DNA of 64,000 bases, from positions 182,070-246,069 of the forward strand of contig JAKSXM010000297.1 of assembly GCA_022575985.1 (NCBI GenBank), in the 5' to 3' direction. A program made the position numbers and the translations under genes. Below the pieces are notes generated by a model, which was given only the letters and a program-made list of their open reading frames with translations, was not told the DNA's origin and did not search any database. This DNA comes from Anagrus nilaparvatae (taxonomy: Eukaryota; Arthropoda; Insecta; Hymenoptera; Mymaridae). This document shows, piece by piece, positions 25,115-34,357 of the stretch (position 1 is its first letter; every line of letters begins with the position of its first letter).

Positions 25115-25433
25115 GTTACGCCCGAAACGAGGTAACGGCCGGTTCCGCGGAATCGGACAGTAAACCGGCCGGTTCCACGGAATGGGACATCAAACCGGCC
25201 GGTTCCGCGGAACGGGGCATCAAATTAAATAAATTAATACATTGAAAATAAGAAACATTTCCAAGAAAAAAAATTTTTGTTTAATTTTTTTTACATTTAA
25301 AATACATTTTTAAATGATACTGATTAATTATAAGATAAAAAATTTGTTTGACTTAGCAAATTTTATTCATAATTTCATCAAGCCGGCTGATGACTGCCCC
25401 GTTCCGCGGCCGTTACCTCGTTTCGGGCGTAAC
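25115..25433. mobile_element. Short MITE with GTTACGCCCGAAACGAGG inverted ends
   Basis: The inverted ends GTTACGCCCGAAACGAGGTA (25115 onward) and TACCTCGTTTCGGGCGTAAC (ending at 25433) lie in (TA)n flanks, consistent with insertion at TA. Next to the left end a GC-rich motif (CCGGCCGGTTCCGCGGAA) is repeated three times in tandem (25137-25222). The right end carries one GTTCCGCGGCCGTTACC copy. The element is only about 319 bp and non-coding. Its right end lies only 12 bp from the next palindromic element. Confidence 0.8.
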
Positions 25434-27152
25434 ATATATATATAAGGGTCAATATTTGTGAACTTGACTTTGCATAGTCGGGTCTCGAAATGTACTCCAA
25501 AGTATGTTTGGTCGAAAGTATGTATATAAAAAAAATAATTTTCCCCAATTTTTAGCTTTTTAAATCCCATCCTCTATTTTTTACAGCGATTTTTGTTTTT
25601 TTTTAATTTTTTTCAATTTTTAATTTTTGAGAAATTTAAGTTTATTAATTTTTCTCGGAAACGCGCTCTTTACAGTAAAATTTTTTTTCCTTATAGTACC
25701 CCATAGAAAATTTCCCGTGGAATTCGATTCTGGGGTCCAAATTTTTTTTTGAACTGCACATGCACAAGAAAATCAACTTTCTTGCTTTGCCTTTTCTAGC
25801 TTATATACCTCAGCTGCAGACAGCTCAATTCTCATCCTGTTGGTCTAAAATTTTATTTTTTTTCATATACTTTCAGCATATAAAATCATTTTTTTGGGTA
25901 AATTTATTTTAAAAGCACTAAAATTGAAAAATATCGATTTTTAAAAAATCATTTTTCACAAATTTTTAATTTCCTGCTAAGTCACGTGACCAAATGCAAA
26001 TCTGACTAAAAATTAGGATTTAGCGGAAAATTTTACATATCTGTTAAACAAATAATTATAAAAAAACGAGTAAAAATTTTTTGGAAACTTAGGGCTTGTA
26101 AAAAATTTTTGAGGTCTATAGAACTCGTTTCTTTTAAAAATTATAATTTTGGCAGCAATTTCAAAATTGGTCATTTTTGGGGTAAGAATAGGCATTTGGA
26201 TTATTGACTATCGCCATGAGAGAATTAACGACAAATAAATGCGGTGTACGGTAACTAAATGGTGACACTTATACCAAAAAAATGAGACCAATTGGAAGTT
26301 TTTTGGTTAACTGGCAAGGTTGCAGCTTTGTATTAAAGATAACGAAAATATCCTATTATATCCCTCAAAAAAGGGGGTCTTTGGTAAAATTTCTCGAGGA
26401 AACCGAAAATTTGGTAAAAATTTTCATTAGGTGACTAGGAAATTCGGAAAATTGAAAATAAGATAGAATAGCTACAAAATACGAAAATGTTATAAATAGG
26501 ATTTTTTCGTAATCTTTAATACAAAGCTGCAACATCGCGAGTTAACCAAAATACTTCTAATTAGTCTCATTTTTTTGGTATAAGTGTCATCATTTAGTTA
26601 CCGTACACCGCAATTATTTGTCGTTAATTCTCTCATGGCGATAGTCAATAAACCAAATGCCTATTCTTACCCCAAAATGACCAATTTTGAAATTGCTGGA
26701 AAGACTTGGCAGAAGATTTAAAATTTGTAAAAAATGATTTTTTTAAAATAGCTATTTTTCAATTTTAGTGCTTTTAAAATAAATTTACCCAAAAAAATGA
26801 TTTCATATGCTGAAAGTATATGAAAAAACATAAAATTTTAGACCAACAGGATGAGAATTGAGCTGTCTGCAGCTGAGATATATATGCTAGAAAAGGCAAA
26901 GCAAGAAAGTTGATTTTCTCACGCATGCGCAGTTCAAAAACAAATTTGAACCCCAGAATCGAATTTTACGGGAAATTTTCTATGGGGTACTATACGGAAA
27001 AAAAATTTACTGTAAAGAGCGTGTTTGCGAGAAAAATTAATAAACTTAAATTTCTCAAAAATTAAAAATTAAAAAAAATTAAAAAAAACAAAAATCGCTG
27101 TAAAAAATAGAGGATTGGCTCTAAAAAACTAAAAATTGGGGAAAATTATTTT

Positions 27153-27166
27153 TTTTATATAATATA
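27153..27166. repeat. 14-bp direct repeat, left target duplication of PLE
   Basis: TTTTATATAATATA here recurs at 30088-30101. Joining the flanks across it restores the arm of the surrounding palindrome, so it is the duplicated target site. Confidence 0.75.
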
Positions 27167-27354
27167 TTTTTATAAATATAACAAATATGAATATTTGTAT
27201 ATGAATATTTGAATATGAATATTGAATATTGAATATGAATATTGAATATGAATATTTGTTATGTTCCAAATAAATAAGATTTTTTAATAGAAATTATTAT
27301 TATAAATAATAATAAAAAATGATCAAAAGGAACAATTTAGTTTAGAAAGTTTTT

Positions 27355-27405
27355 TTATTTCATCAACGTTTCAGGGGTTTGTACCCCCTTCTTCAGGATC
27401 TACAA
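27355..27405 (-). ncRNA. Hammerhead-ribozyme-like core in PLE terminal region
   Basis: On the minus strand CTGAAGA (27390-27396) is followed by AGGGG, a 7-nt loop and CCCCT, then GAAA (27369-27372). This matches hammerhead box CUGANGA, a 5-bp stem II and box GAAA. Hammerhead motifs are known in PLE terminal repeats. I do not see a convincing stem III and cleavage triplet after GAAAC, so activity is not supported. It may be a decayed or minimal form. Confidence 0.45.
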
Positions 27406-27948
27406 AAATTTTTAACAATATTACAAAAACACATACATAATTTTTATATATAAAATTTTTAACTTACATAAAAATAATAATTTATTTAAATAAAAATATT
27501 TTATAAAGATGTGGAAATTTGAGCGTAACCAAACTGTAAAAACGTTTTATTTATGTTTTATAAAAATTTAAATTATTTTTAAGCACATATTAAAAAATAA
27601 GAACTCACTGCACATAATATATTTTAGTCATATTTAGGCGTAAACGCATGTCAAATTATTAGTTTTTAATTTAAAAATTAGTTTTTTACTAATAAGTTAT
27701 GAATAAATTTTAGAAAATTTGATAAAGATTTTTGTTGTTTTCTTGATACGCTGAACCTGATGTACAAGTTGATTATAGGGTGGGGATAGAGAAAAAAAAG
27801 TATTATGAAATGTAAAGATAAGAGTATGTAAGGATGAAACTCGGAAATATAGAGATAGAAAACTTTGAGATTTATATGCTAGAATTTATAATGTATTTTT
27901 TGGAAATTAAAAATTGAAAAATTCAGGAAAATTAAAAATTAAAAAAAC

Positions 27949-28527
27949 TTATGAATTCTTTTTTATGAAAACAATACTATTTTTATAAAAATATTTAAAA
28001 TTTTTTGTATCGTACATGCGGTTCAGTGCACAATCTATAAATTGTATATGGAGCATTTCACTAAACGTTCGTCTATGATAATTTCTTTCATTGTCTACTA
28101 TAGAGGTTTTTGAAAAATGAAAAGAATGGTAAGTGTTTTTTTGATGTTGATAGAAAACCGAATTTATATCTTTATTATCATATGCTTTTTCATGTTCCTC
28201 AACTTGTTTTTTTAATTTTCTACGAGTTTGACCGACATATGTATAATCGCAGTCATTGCATTTTATTTTATAAACAACGTTGTTTTTATCAAATTTTTCA
28301 ATTTTGTCTTTTCCCAAAATAATTATTGTATTGAGTTTGATTGTAGTTTTGTTTATGATAGAAATATTCATATTACTGAGAGCGCATATTATTTTTTTGT
28401 TTAAATATTTGTAAAAGGGCAAAACTAATCTGATTTTTGAGTTATTGTTTTTATTGGTGTTTGGAAACATTGCAACAACATCCAAGTAGTAGAGTTCATA
28501 ATCATCAGGTATAATATTGTTTTTCAA
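27949..28527 (-). pseudogene. PLE RT motif A joined to linker and GIY-YIG endonuclease
   Basis: Residues about 13-24 read YYLDVVAMFPNT, which matches RT motif A of Penelope-like RTs. The next residues (NKNNNSKIRLVLPFYKYL) already belong to the linker that normally follows the RT thumb. The palm motifs between them have therefore been deleted in frame. The C-terminal half is a PLE-type GIY-YIG domain: VVYKIKCNDCDYTYVGQTRRKL, with the CxxC pair, then EEHEKA, a His-rich segment, and NYHRRTFSE containing the expected Arg and Glu. Known role of the family: the endonuclease nicks target DNA for target-primed reverse transcription. This copy lacks the polymerase centre. Confidence 0.8.
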
Positions 28528-29744
28528 TAAATCTAAAATTTCATGACTGTTTTTTATCGAAGAATCAGGTTTTTTTAGATGTTTTTTAAGAAACTTAGTT
28601 AGACATTTATTAAAGATTTATAACGGACTATCTACAAACGAAACTATAATTCTGATAGGAAAACCATCTTTGTGAATTTTAACCAAAGCATATAATGTAG
28701 GAAGATTAGTATTTTTTACATTTAATTTGATGTTTTTAAAGGCGATGTCGCCAAAAAAACTCCACAATGATACCAAAAATTTAGAAAGTTTTCAGTGGCG
28801 TTAATTAAGCTATTTAGAGGATTTTTTTCAACAGGGGTATATGAACTAGAGTTTTTTAACTCATGTTCGACTTTGATGTTATATTCTTGGTGTGTTATAA
28901 CGACTGTGACATTGCCTTTGTCTGCTTTTGTAATCAACAGGTCTTTATTTCTTTTTATAAATTGTCTTGTCTTTTTAATTTTAATTTCAAATTGTTTGTC
29001 AACAAAACTTATATGTTTTTTGTTGTGTAAATGTTGGTTTACCGTGCCAATCACTTTCCTACGAATTTTATCAACATTATTTTCAACGTAATTGTTGTTA
29101 TAAATAGAATGTTGAATACATTTTAAAATTTCAAAAAAGTCTGATTTTTTAAGGCGTGTATTGAAATTAAAATTTTCACCTATAGACAAAACATCTATAA
29201 CGTCTTGGGAAATTTGTATGTTAGTCAGATTTTTCAGCCATTTTTTTCTGATCTCAGTAGTTTCAGGGTCATTATTATTGTAATTATTGTTAATATTATT
29301 ATTTTGATTGTTATTTTGATTGTTATTTTGATTGTTTTTTTGATTGTTATTATTATTATCATTATTGTTAATGAGGTTGTTGATAATTTGCTTATTAGTA
29401 TTATCGTCATTGTTATTATTATTATTGTCAATTAGGTTTTTATTGATTTTATTATTGCAGTTAAAATTAAGTGTGTGTAATTTTTTTGTGTGAATTCGGG
29501 TTATTTTATTTTTTAGTTCAAGATTTATTTTAATTTAAATTTTGTAAAATTTGTGTAAAGCAGGCGGTTCTATATTGTCATTTAAAAATAATTTAAGTTT
29601 TTTAATTTTATTATTGAGAAATATGTTATGTGAGTGTGAATCTGAAATTAAAAAGTTTAAAATTTTTGAGCCAATTGTCAGAGAAAAACGGTTGACATTA
29701 TGTTTTATTTTATAATTATGTACAGAAAGACTTTTAAATTTCAT
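28528..29744 (-). pseudogene. PLE N-terminal region and RT N-terminus, broken
   Basis: Several open pieces are read in PLE order. At 29535-29744 an N-terminal segment ends at an in-frame TAA. The same frame continues at about 29530-29190 through an Asn/Gln-rich low-complexity stretch (29270-29430) into 28722-29189. That last piece contains DLLITKADKGNVTVVI, the characteristic PLE RT N-terminal motif. The following motif, LYALVKIHKDGFPIRIIVS (28640-28720), is in another frame, so one frameshift lies near 28750-28800. A further TAA follows SPL at about 28620. The Asn tract could be replication slippage in the DNA or a genuine linker. The gene is clearly dead. Confidence 0.75.
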
Positions 29745-30087
29745 GATTATATTGAAAATGTGCTTGGGAAAAAAAAATCAAAAGTTCGGCAATTAATTAA
29801 AAACTTTTTTTGTAAAGAGTTAGAAAGTAGTTTTTTTGGTTACCTGTACACAAGCCTCTAAGATTTCAGTATTAGAATTCATTCTTATAAATTTGTAAAA
29901 TTCATTAATATTGTTAAAATTATTATTATTAAAATCTGTTACTGATGTTGAATTATTTGTTTGGTGATCCAGTTGGATTGGATGAAAGTTGACTTGCGTA
30001 GGCTCATTTGTTTCATTGGTTCTAAACTAAATTGTTCCTTTTGATCATTTTTTATTATTATTTATAATAATAATTTCTATTAAGAAA

Positions 30088-30101
30088 TTTTATATAATAT
30101 A
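30088..30101. repeat. 14-bp direct repeat, right target duplication of PLE
   Basis: Second copy of TTTTATATAATATA. The remaining outer arm of the host palindrome (30102-30178) follows immediately. Confidence 0.75.
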
Positions 30102-30178
30102 CTTTCGACCAAACATACTTTGGAGTACATTCTGAGACTCGAAAATCCAAACTATATACACTTCACAAATATTGACCC

Positions 30179-30589
30179 ATATATATTACGAGATATATTA
30201 TAAATATACTATCAAAAATAAATTTTCCTTTCTAAATTAATCTTGTGCAATTTACCTATAAGGAGTTGGATACAGGGTGATTCACCTATTCGAATTGTAT
30301 CTCCTCCTTGGCCGGTAAGTGAAAGTTCTCTTGAGGCTTCACATGTTAACGTTCGGTTTACGAAATCCATTGCATTTTTTCTTCTACTATTATTTATATT
30401 ATACATATTGAAGTACTCTTTTACCTACATAGAAAATTATAAATTAAAATAAAACCTTGCAAATCATTATTAACATAATCAGGCTTTTTTTTAAATAGCT
30501 TTAAAATAGAAATATATAGTTTGAATTAATATAAATTTTGACATTTATAATTTACACTAATCAAATATATATATATATGACCTAAAATT
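30179..30589. other. Unclassified segment with a GATACAGGGTGATTCACC block
   Basis: The middle (30227-30413) is less AT-rich than its surroundings and has open frames on both strands (about 64-69 codons), neither of which I recognise. A possible donor (ATAG followed by GTAAAT on the minus strand, near 30258) exists, but nothing else supports an exon. The remainder is AT-rich with a short (TA)n. Confidence 0.35.
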
Positions 30590-30925
30590 CTATGTTGGGA
30601 AATCACATTGGGGTTTTCATAATATTTGGTCATATTTTTTACATGCTCATATATTGTGATTCCTACTTCTAGTTTAGTTAACTTTAACATATGATGCTTC
30701 ACATGAAGTACAATTTATTTTTTAAACTAAATTAGTTCTTTTTAAAGGTTGTAGTTCAGGTTTGGGAATTATAAATACATTGTACGGTTTTAAGCATATT
30801 TTTATTCTGTGAAAGAGTTCTTTATTATAAGAAATAATCTTCATAGCACGTTTGTATACATTTTCCCTAATATCAATGCTCTCCTCTAGACAATGTTCTT
30901 TTCTATAACGTAGATTATCCGAGGG
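30590..30925 (-). pseudogene. PLE linker and GIY-YIG fragment, broken
   Basis: The minus-strand frame from 30940 contains YNKELFHRIKICLKPYNVFI. This aligns with the PLE linker found in frame at 56275 (NNSLFYRVKNAVEPYNIQVL). After an in-frame stop in place of the usual Tyr, the sequence reads KINCTSCEASYVKVN, the start of a PLE GIY-YIG domain. A frameshift then leads to VGITIYEHVKNM and VISQHRILGH, with the expected EH and H..LGH spacing. The first 20 or so residues of the frame are not PLE-like. This fragment is distinct from the PLE 500 bp away and from the pair near 52 and 56 kb. Confidence 0.65.
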
Positions 30926-31064
30926 GCCGCTCACTCGCAATACTTTACGGACTCTCCCAGCCTCGCAAGGTCTTGCAGGATTTCTCCCGGACTGGCAAGG
31001 TCTCGCACGACCTAAAAAGTCTTTAAAACTAAAAGTCTCAAAATGCTTAAAAAGGTCTTAGAAG

Positions 31065-31357
31065 AACTTACAGGGACTCTTACAAATTCAATGTAATTAT
31101 TTTATTTATTTTTTTTTTGAATTTCGATATCAAGTTGCCAAATTTTAGTCATTTTCTCTTAAGGTGAAAAAAATAATAATTGCATAGTTTTTTACATTTT
31201 ATTTACATACATTGAAGCCAAATGGCAGTTATTTTCAAAACGTTGAAAAACTGACTTCGTTGATTTACTATTGAAATTAAAATTATTTCTAATAAAAGCA
31301 AATCGTAATATTTAGTGGTTTCATAATAAAAATTTTATAGTATAAAATTAATGAAAA
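31065..31357 (+). repeat. Left arm of a 10-kb inverted-repeat-bounded segment
   Basis: The segment AACTTACAGGGACTC to AGTATAAAATTAAT is found in reverse complement at 40866-41165. Shared blocks include CAAGTTGCCAAATTTTAGTCATTTTCTCTTAAG and GCAAATCGTAATATT. A few substitutions and small indels separate the arms. They probably are the ends of an older foldback element that later insertions filled. Confidence 0.75.
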
Positions 31358-31374
31358 AATAAATGTCTCATCAG

Positions 31375-31430
31375 ATGCCAATGAGAATCGAACTCGTGAT
31401 CTTCTACTTGCCGGGTAGACGCTTTAACGA
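31375..31430 (-). repeat. tRNA-like sequence, inverted copy (truncated)
   Basis: Minus-strand copy of the 3' two thirds of the tRNA-like sequence at 31466-31537. It includes the anticodon arm and the T-arm with ACGAGTTCGATTCTC, followed by the same TGATGAGACATTTATTTTTTC tail. It lacks the D-arm region. The two copies face each other around 35 bp. Confidence 0.7.
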
Positions 31431-31465
31431 ATAAGTGTCTCGTTGGTATCATTGAGTGTCGTCTC

Positions 31466-31537
31466 GTGCCGTAGCTTAGTTGGTTAAAGCGTCTACCCGG
31501 CAAGTAGAAGATCGCGAGTTCGATTCTCGTTGGCACC
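31466..31537 (+). repeat. tRNA-Ala(GGC)-like sequence, probably tRNA-derived repeat
   Basis: This is 72 nt with a D-arm-like GCTTAGTTGGTTAAAGC. The anticodon stem TCTAC/GTAGA encloses CCGGCAA, which would give anticodon GGC. The T-arm is GCGAGTTCGATTCTCGT. Pol III A-box (TAGCTTAGTTGG) and B-box (AGTTCGATTCT) patterns are both present. Against a functional tRNA, position 33 is C instead of U, the acceptor stem pairs only in part (GTGCC with GGCAC), and an inverted truncated copy sits next to it. A tRNA-derived SINE head or pseudo-tRNA is more likely. Confidence 0.55.
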
Positions 31538-31559
31538 TGATGAGACATTTATTTTTTCT

Positions 31560-31950
31560 CAAAGATTTTTTCTTAACATCAAGAAACAAAAAATAAAATA
31601 TTAAAATTAAAAATTTATTTTTAATTTAAAAAAGTTATTGAACTGCTGTTAATGCGATACACGCTATGGGCGACTCATTTAGGCCATTCTTTACTTTTCT
31701 GGATATAAGCCGTAAATGTACCATTACTGACTTGTTAAGGAAAGTATACCCAACCAAAAAATTAATACTCTAAGATTTTTTCAATCAAAATCAAAGATTT
31801 TTTCTTAACATCAAGAAACAAAAAATTAAAAATTAAAATTAAAAATTTATTTTTAAATAAATAAAATAAAATTAAAAATTTATTTTTAATTTAAAAAATT
31901 ATTGAACTGCTGTTCATGCGATACACGCTATGGGCGACTCATTAACAATA
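31560..31950 (+). repeat. Direct duplication of a 120-bp block
   Basis: The block from AAAGATTTTTTCTTAACATCAAGAAAC to GCGATACACGCTATGGGCGACTCATT occurs at about 31560-31680 and again at about 31790-31942. Between them is an unrelated 110-bp insert starting TAGGCCATTCTTTACTTTTCTGGAT. No coding potential. Confidence 0.75.
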
Positions 31951-32227
31951 AAGCATTTTAATCATTAATTTACATTAATTTGTATTGGTGAATAATAATA
32001 TTAGTCCGTAAATACCGATAAATAAAATTTATCATATTTATTTCAATTAATATCGGACGATAAAAAAATATTATTCTAAATGTATGCCCGAAAATTATTT
32101 TACTGACCCGGTAAACTTTTTGATAAAGTTAAAATACCATTTTCCGGTATCTTGATGATTTAGTGTCAGGACCTTAAATTCCCGAAAATTTATTTCAAGA
32201 TTAGAAAACCTCTATTTTGTTTTGATA
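31951..32227. other. AT-rich flank of the LTR element
   Basis: No gene. It contains TGCCCGAAAATTATTTT and CCTTAAATTCCCGAAAATTT. Similar phrases recur in direct orientation at about 39896-40040, just past the LTR element, so this was a diverged direct repeat before the insertion. Confidence 0.5.
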
Positions 32228-32232
32228 TTTAT

Positions 32233-32565
32233 TGTAAGAAATAGCTTTGTCATTTCTTACATATTTATATATGTATTTGAATATACAGTTTTGTATATAA
32301 ATATAAGAGATGTCACTAGGGTGTTGAATTAGATGAGAATCTAAAGTAACCATCCCCTCTTAGGGGATTAGGCCCTCGGGCCTCTCTCTATGTATATAAG
32401 TTAGTCGTCGATGTAGTGACCGTATACTGTCGCAATGTATTGTGTGTATGATGAGAGTAGATAATATATGAAATAAATAAAGAGTTGGGATGTTTAAAAG
32501 AACATAATGAGTGTTATTATTGTAATCAACCACCAACCCTCAACCTATATATTCTAAATCCTTTA
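32233..32565 (+). repeat. 5' LTR of the non-coding LTR element
   Basis: Begins TGTAAGAAAT and ends AAATCCTTTA (TG...TA rather than TG...CA). The first 29 bases form a perfect 10-bp hairpin: TGTAAGAAAT, 9-nt loop, ATTTCTTACA. A TATATAAG box-like string at about 32393 and AATAAA at about 32475 are candidate promoter and poly(A) signals. Confidence 0.9.
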
Positions 32566-32583
32566 TGGTAGCAGAGCGTGGTT
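32566..32583 (+). other. Primer-binding site matching initiator tRNA-Met
   Basis: TGGTAGCAGAGC starts at the base after the LTR. It is the complement of the 3' end (GCTCTGCTACCA) of animal initiator methionine tRNA. Downstream GGTTTC also matches after a two-base mismatch. Confidence 0.8.
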
Positions 32584-33239
32584 TCAATTCATGGAAAAGT
32601 TGGTGGTTGAAAAAAAAGGCATGGATGGTTGATTTGAATATAATATGTATGTATTTGTATTTATTACGTTTAAAATTAATAACAAAAATAGTATGCGTTC
32701 TTTTCTCTAATTAAATAATTACTAAAAATTATTAATTATAATTTAAAAATAAAAATAAGAGAAATGACACAACGATAAATAGATCAGAATATGTTATAAA
32801 AGAAGAATTAGAAAAAGAACGCATAAAATAAGATGGCCGAGGACCTATTGTTATGAGACAGCATTTTTAAGTAAAAATCAAAAATGGGCTTTACAGTCAC
32901 TATCGGCAAAGAGAAGGAAAGAAGTATTCTTCTCCTTTTTCTGTCCGGTGTTCCTAATCTCTCTCCCGCGCTTAGAGAATCCCTGACTCTCTGGGCCGCG
33001 TATTTGTACGGTCACTTTCTAAAAGTGACGGAGGGAGTTTCTATGTATATTTCGGGGGCCTAGTGTAAAATACGCTGCCCCTTGCATACTATATTGTGTC
33101 TCTCTCGCACTTATATAATAAAAAAAGGAGTTCGTTTTTCGAATATGTATATAAATATCAGAAGTTTGAAAATCAAATATTATTCTCTCAAATATATTAT
33201 TAACATTTAAAAATATAAATATGATGAAATTCACATAAA

Positions 33240-34060
33240 TTTTTAGACTTTTTCTGAAAAATACTTTCAGATAAATTTTCCGTAAATTTTCTTCAGATGA
33301 ATTTTTGCAAAAATATTTTCAGATGAATTTTTCCGAATAACAAGTTTTAATAAATAATAACAATTTTTCCAAAAACGTGTTTTCAGATTAGAAAATATTG
33401 TCAGATGAATTATGGATAAAATATTTTCAGATGAATTTTCCGAATAACAAAACATGTTTAAAGATTAGTAAAATATTTTCAGATGAATTTTCCGAATAAC
33501 CAAACATATTTAAAGATAAATAAAATATTTTCAGATGAATTTTCCGAATAACAAAACGTGTTTTCAGATTAGAAAATATTTTCAGATGAATTATCGATAA
33601 AATATTTTCAAATGAATTTTCCGAATAACAAAACATTTATAAAGTTTTGTAAAATATTTTCCGATGAATTTTCCGAATAAGAAAACATGTTTTCTAATTA
33701 ATAAAAAAATATTTTCAGATGAATTTTCGAGAAAAATTATAAGTTGAATTTTCCGATAAAAATATGTATTTGGATAAGTTATCAAAAAATATTTTCATAT
33801 GAATTTTCGAAAATTATAAGTTTAATTTTCCGCTAAACAAAACAAGTTTTAGGATAAATTTCTCAAAAAAAACTTGCTCAGATAAAAATAAAAAATTTCA
33901 GATAAATTTAAATTTTTTTTCGGGTTGAAACTATAGAAAAATACTGTATGACGATTTTTCAAAAAAATTTTTTTTTTTAGCAAAATATTTTCAGATGAAT
34001 TTTCACTAAAAACATATGTTTGTAGATGCATTATTCATAAAGAATATTTTCATTCGCAAT
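33240..34060 (+). repeat. Minisatellite of CAGATGAATTTTCCGAATAAC units
   Basis: A unit of about 50-60 bp with TTTTCAGATGAATTTTCCGAATAACAAAAC-like sequence is repeated a dozen or so times with much divergence (clear starts near 33428, 33479, 33532, 33609, 33661 and 33717). Minus-strand open frames in this stretch are by-products of the repeat. An A-run of more than 30 bases follows at 34318-34351. Confidence 0.85.
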
Positions 34061-34311
34061 TTTCGAGGAATCTTTTTCAGAGCTGAAGTTAAAAATTACG
34101 AATTTTTATGAAATCTTCGAAAATGGGATAGTTTCAAGAATCTTAAATAAATGTATAAAAATCTTCATATTGATTGATTTTCTAAAAATTGAAAAACAAT
34201 TTTCGTTAAATTAAAATTTAAGTTTCAAAAATTAAGGAAATAAAAATTATAAATAAAAATTATAAATTTGAATTAAGAAAAATCTTTTGAATAAGATATT
34301 TTTATATAAAT

Positions 34312-34357
<46 letters not shown>

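Larger units (their letters stand above)
27167..30087 (-). mobile_element. Penelope-like retroelement, internally deleted
   Basis: This is a minus-strand element of about 2.9 kb. From its 5' side (right) it holds an N-terminal region, an Asn/Gln-rich stretch, the RT N-terminus, part of the RT, a linker and a GIY-YIG endonuclease. Its ends carry an inverted repeat of about 70 bp (27280-27345 against 30018-30085, sharing AAAAGGAACAATTTAGTTTAG). Terminal repeats in direct or inverted order are typical of PLEs. The 3' side ends in a GAATATT-rich microsatellite (27180-27260). Inside, RT motif A is followed at once by the linker, so motifs B to E, including the catalytic Asp pair, are missing. The copy cannot be autonomous. 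Confidence 0.85.
25446..30178. mobile_element. Palindromic foldback element split by a PLE insertion
   Basis: The left end GGGTCAATATTTGTGAA at 25446 is mirrored at 30162-30178. After removing 27167-30087 and one copy of the 14-bp repeat, the remaining 1.8 kb folds on itself with arms of about 0.86 kb centred near 26420. Arm landmarks include GTACTCCAAAGTATGTTTGG (left 25489, right 30108), the AAACGCGCTCTTTACAGT block (25661 and 27010), and GAGAGAATTAACGACAAATA (26219, with its mirror at 26615). There is no transposase. The open frame at 26013-26195 lies inside an arm and is not a gene. Confidence 0.85.

Noticed and set aside
29205..29435. Plus-strand frame of repeated Ile/Val residues looking like a transmembrane repeat
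   Set aside because: It is the reverse strand of the Asn/Gln-encoding microsatellite within the PLE.
31466..31537. Functional tRNA-Ala gene
   Set aside because: C at position 33, a poorly paired acceptor stem and an adjacent inverted truncated copy fit a tRNA-derived repeat better.
32233..32565. Hammerhead ribozyme in the LTR (retrozyme)
   Set aside because: The LTR size, PBS and lack of coding suggested it, but no CUGANGA and GAAA boxes with the required stem were found in the LTR, and the 6.9-kb interior is far too long.
33019..34031. Chain of minus-strand frames with repeated YSENSSENIL-like phrases
   Set aside because: They are translations of the CAGATGAATTTTCCGAATAAC minisatellite, on the strand opposite to the LTR element, with no independent support.
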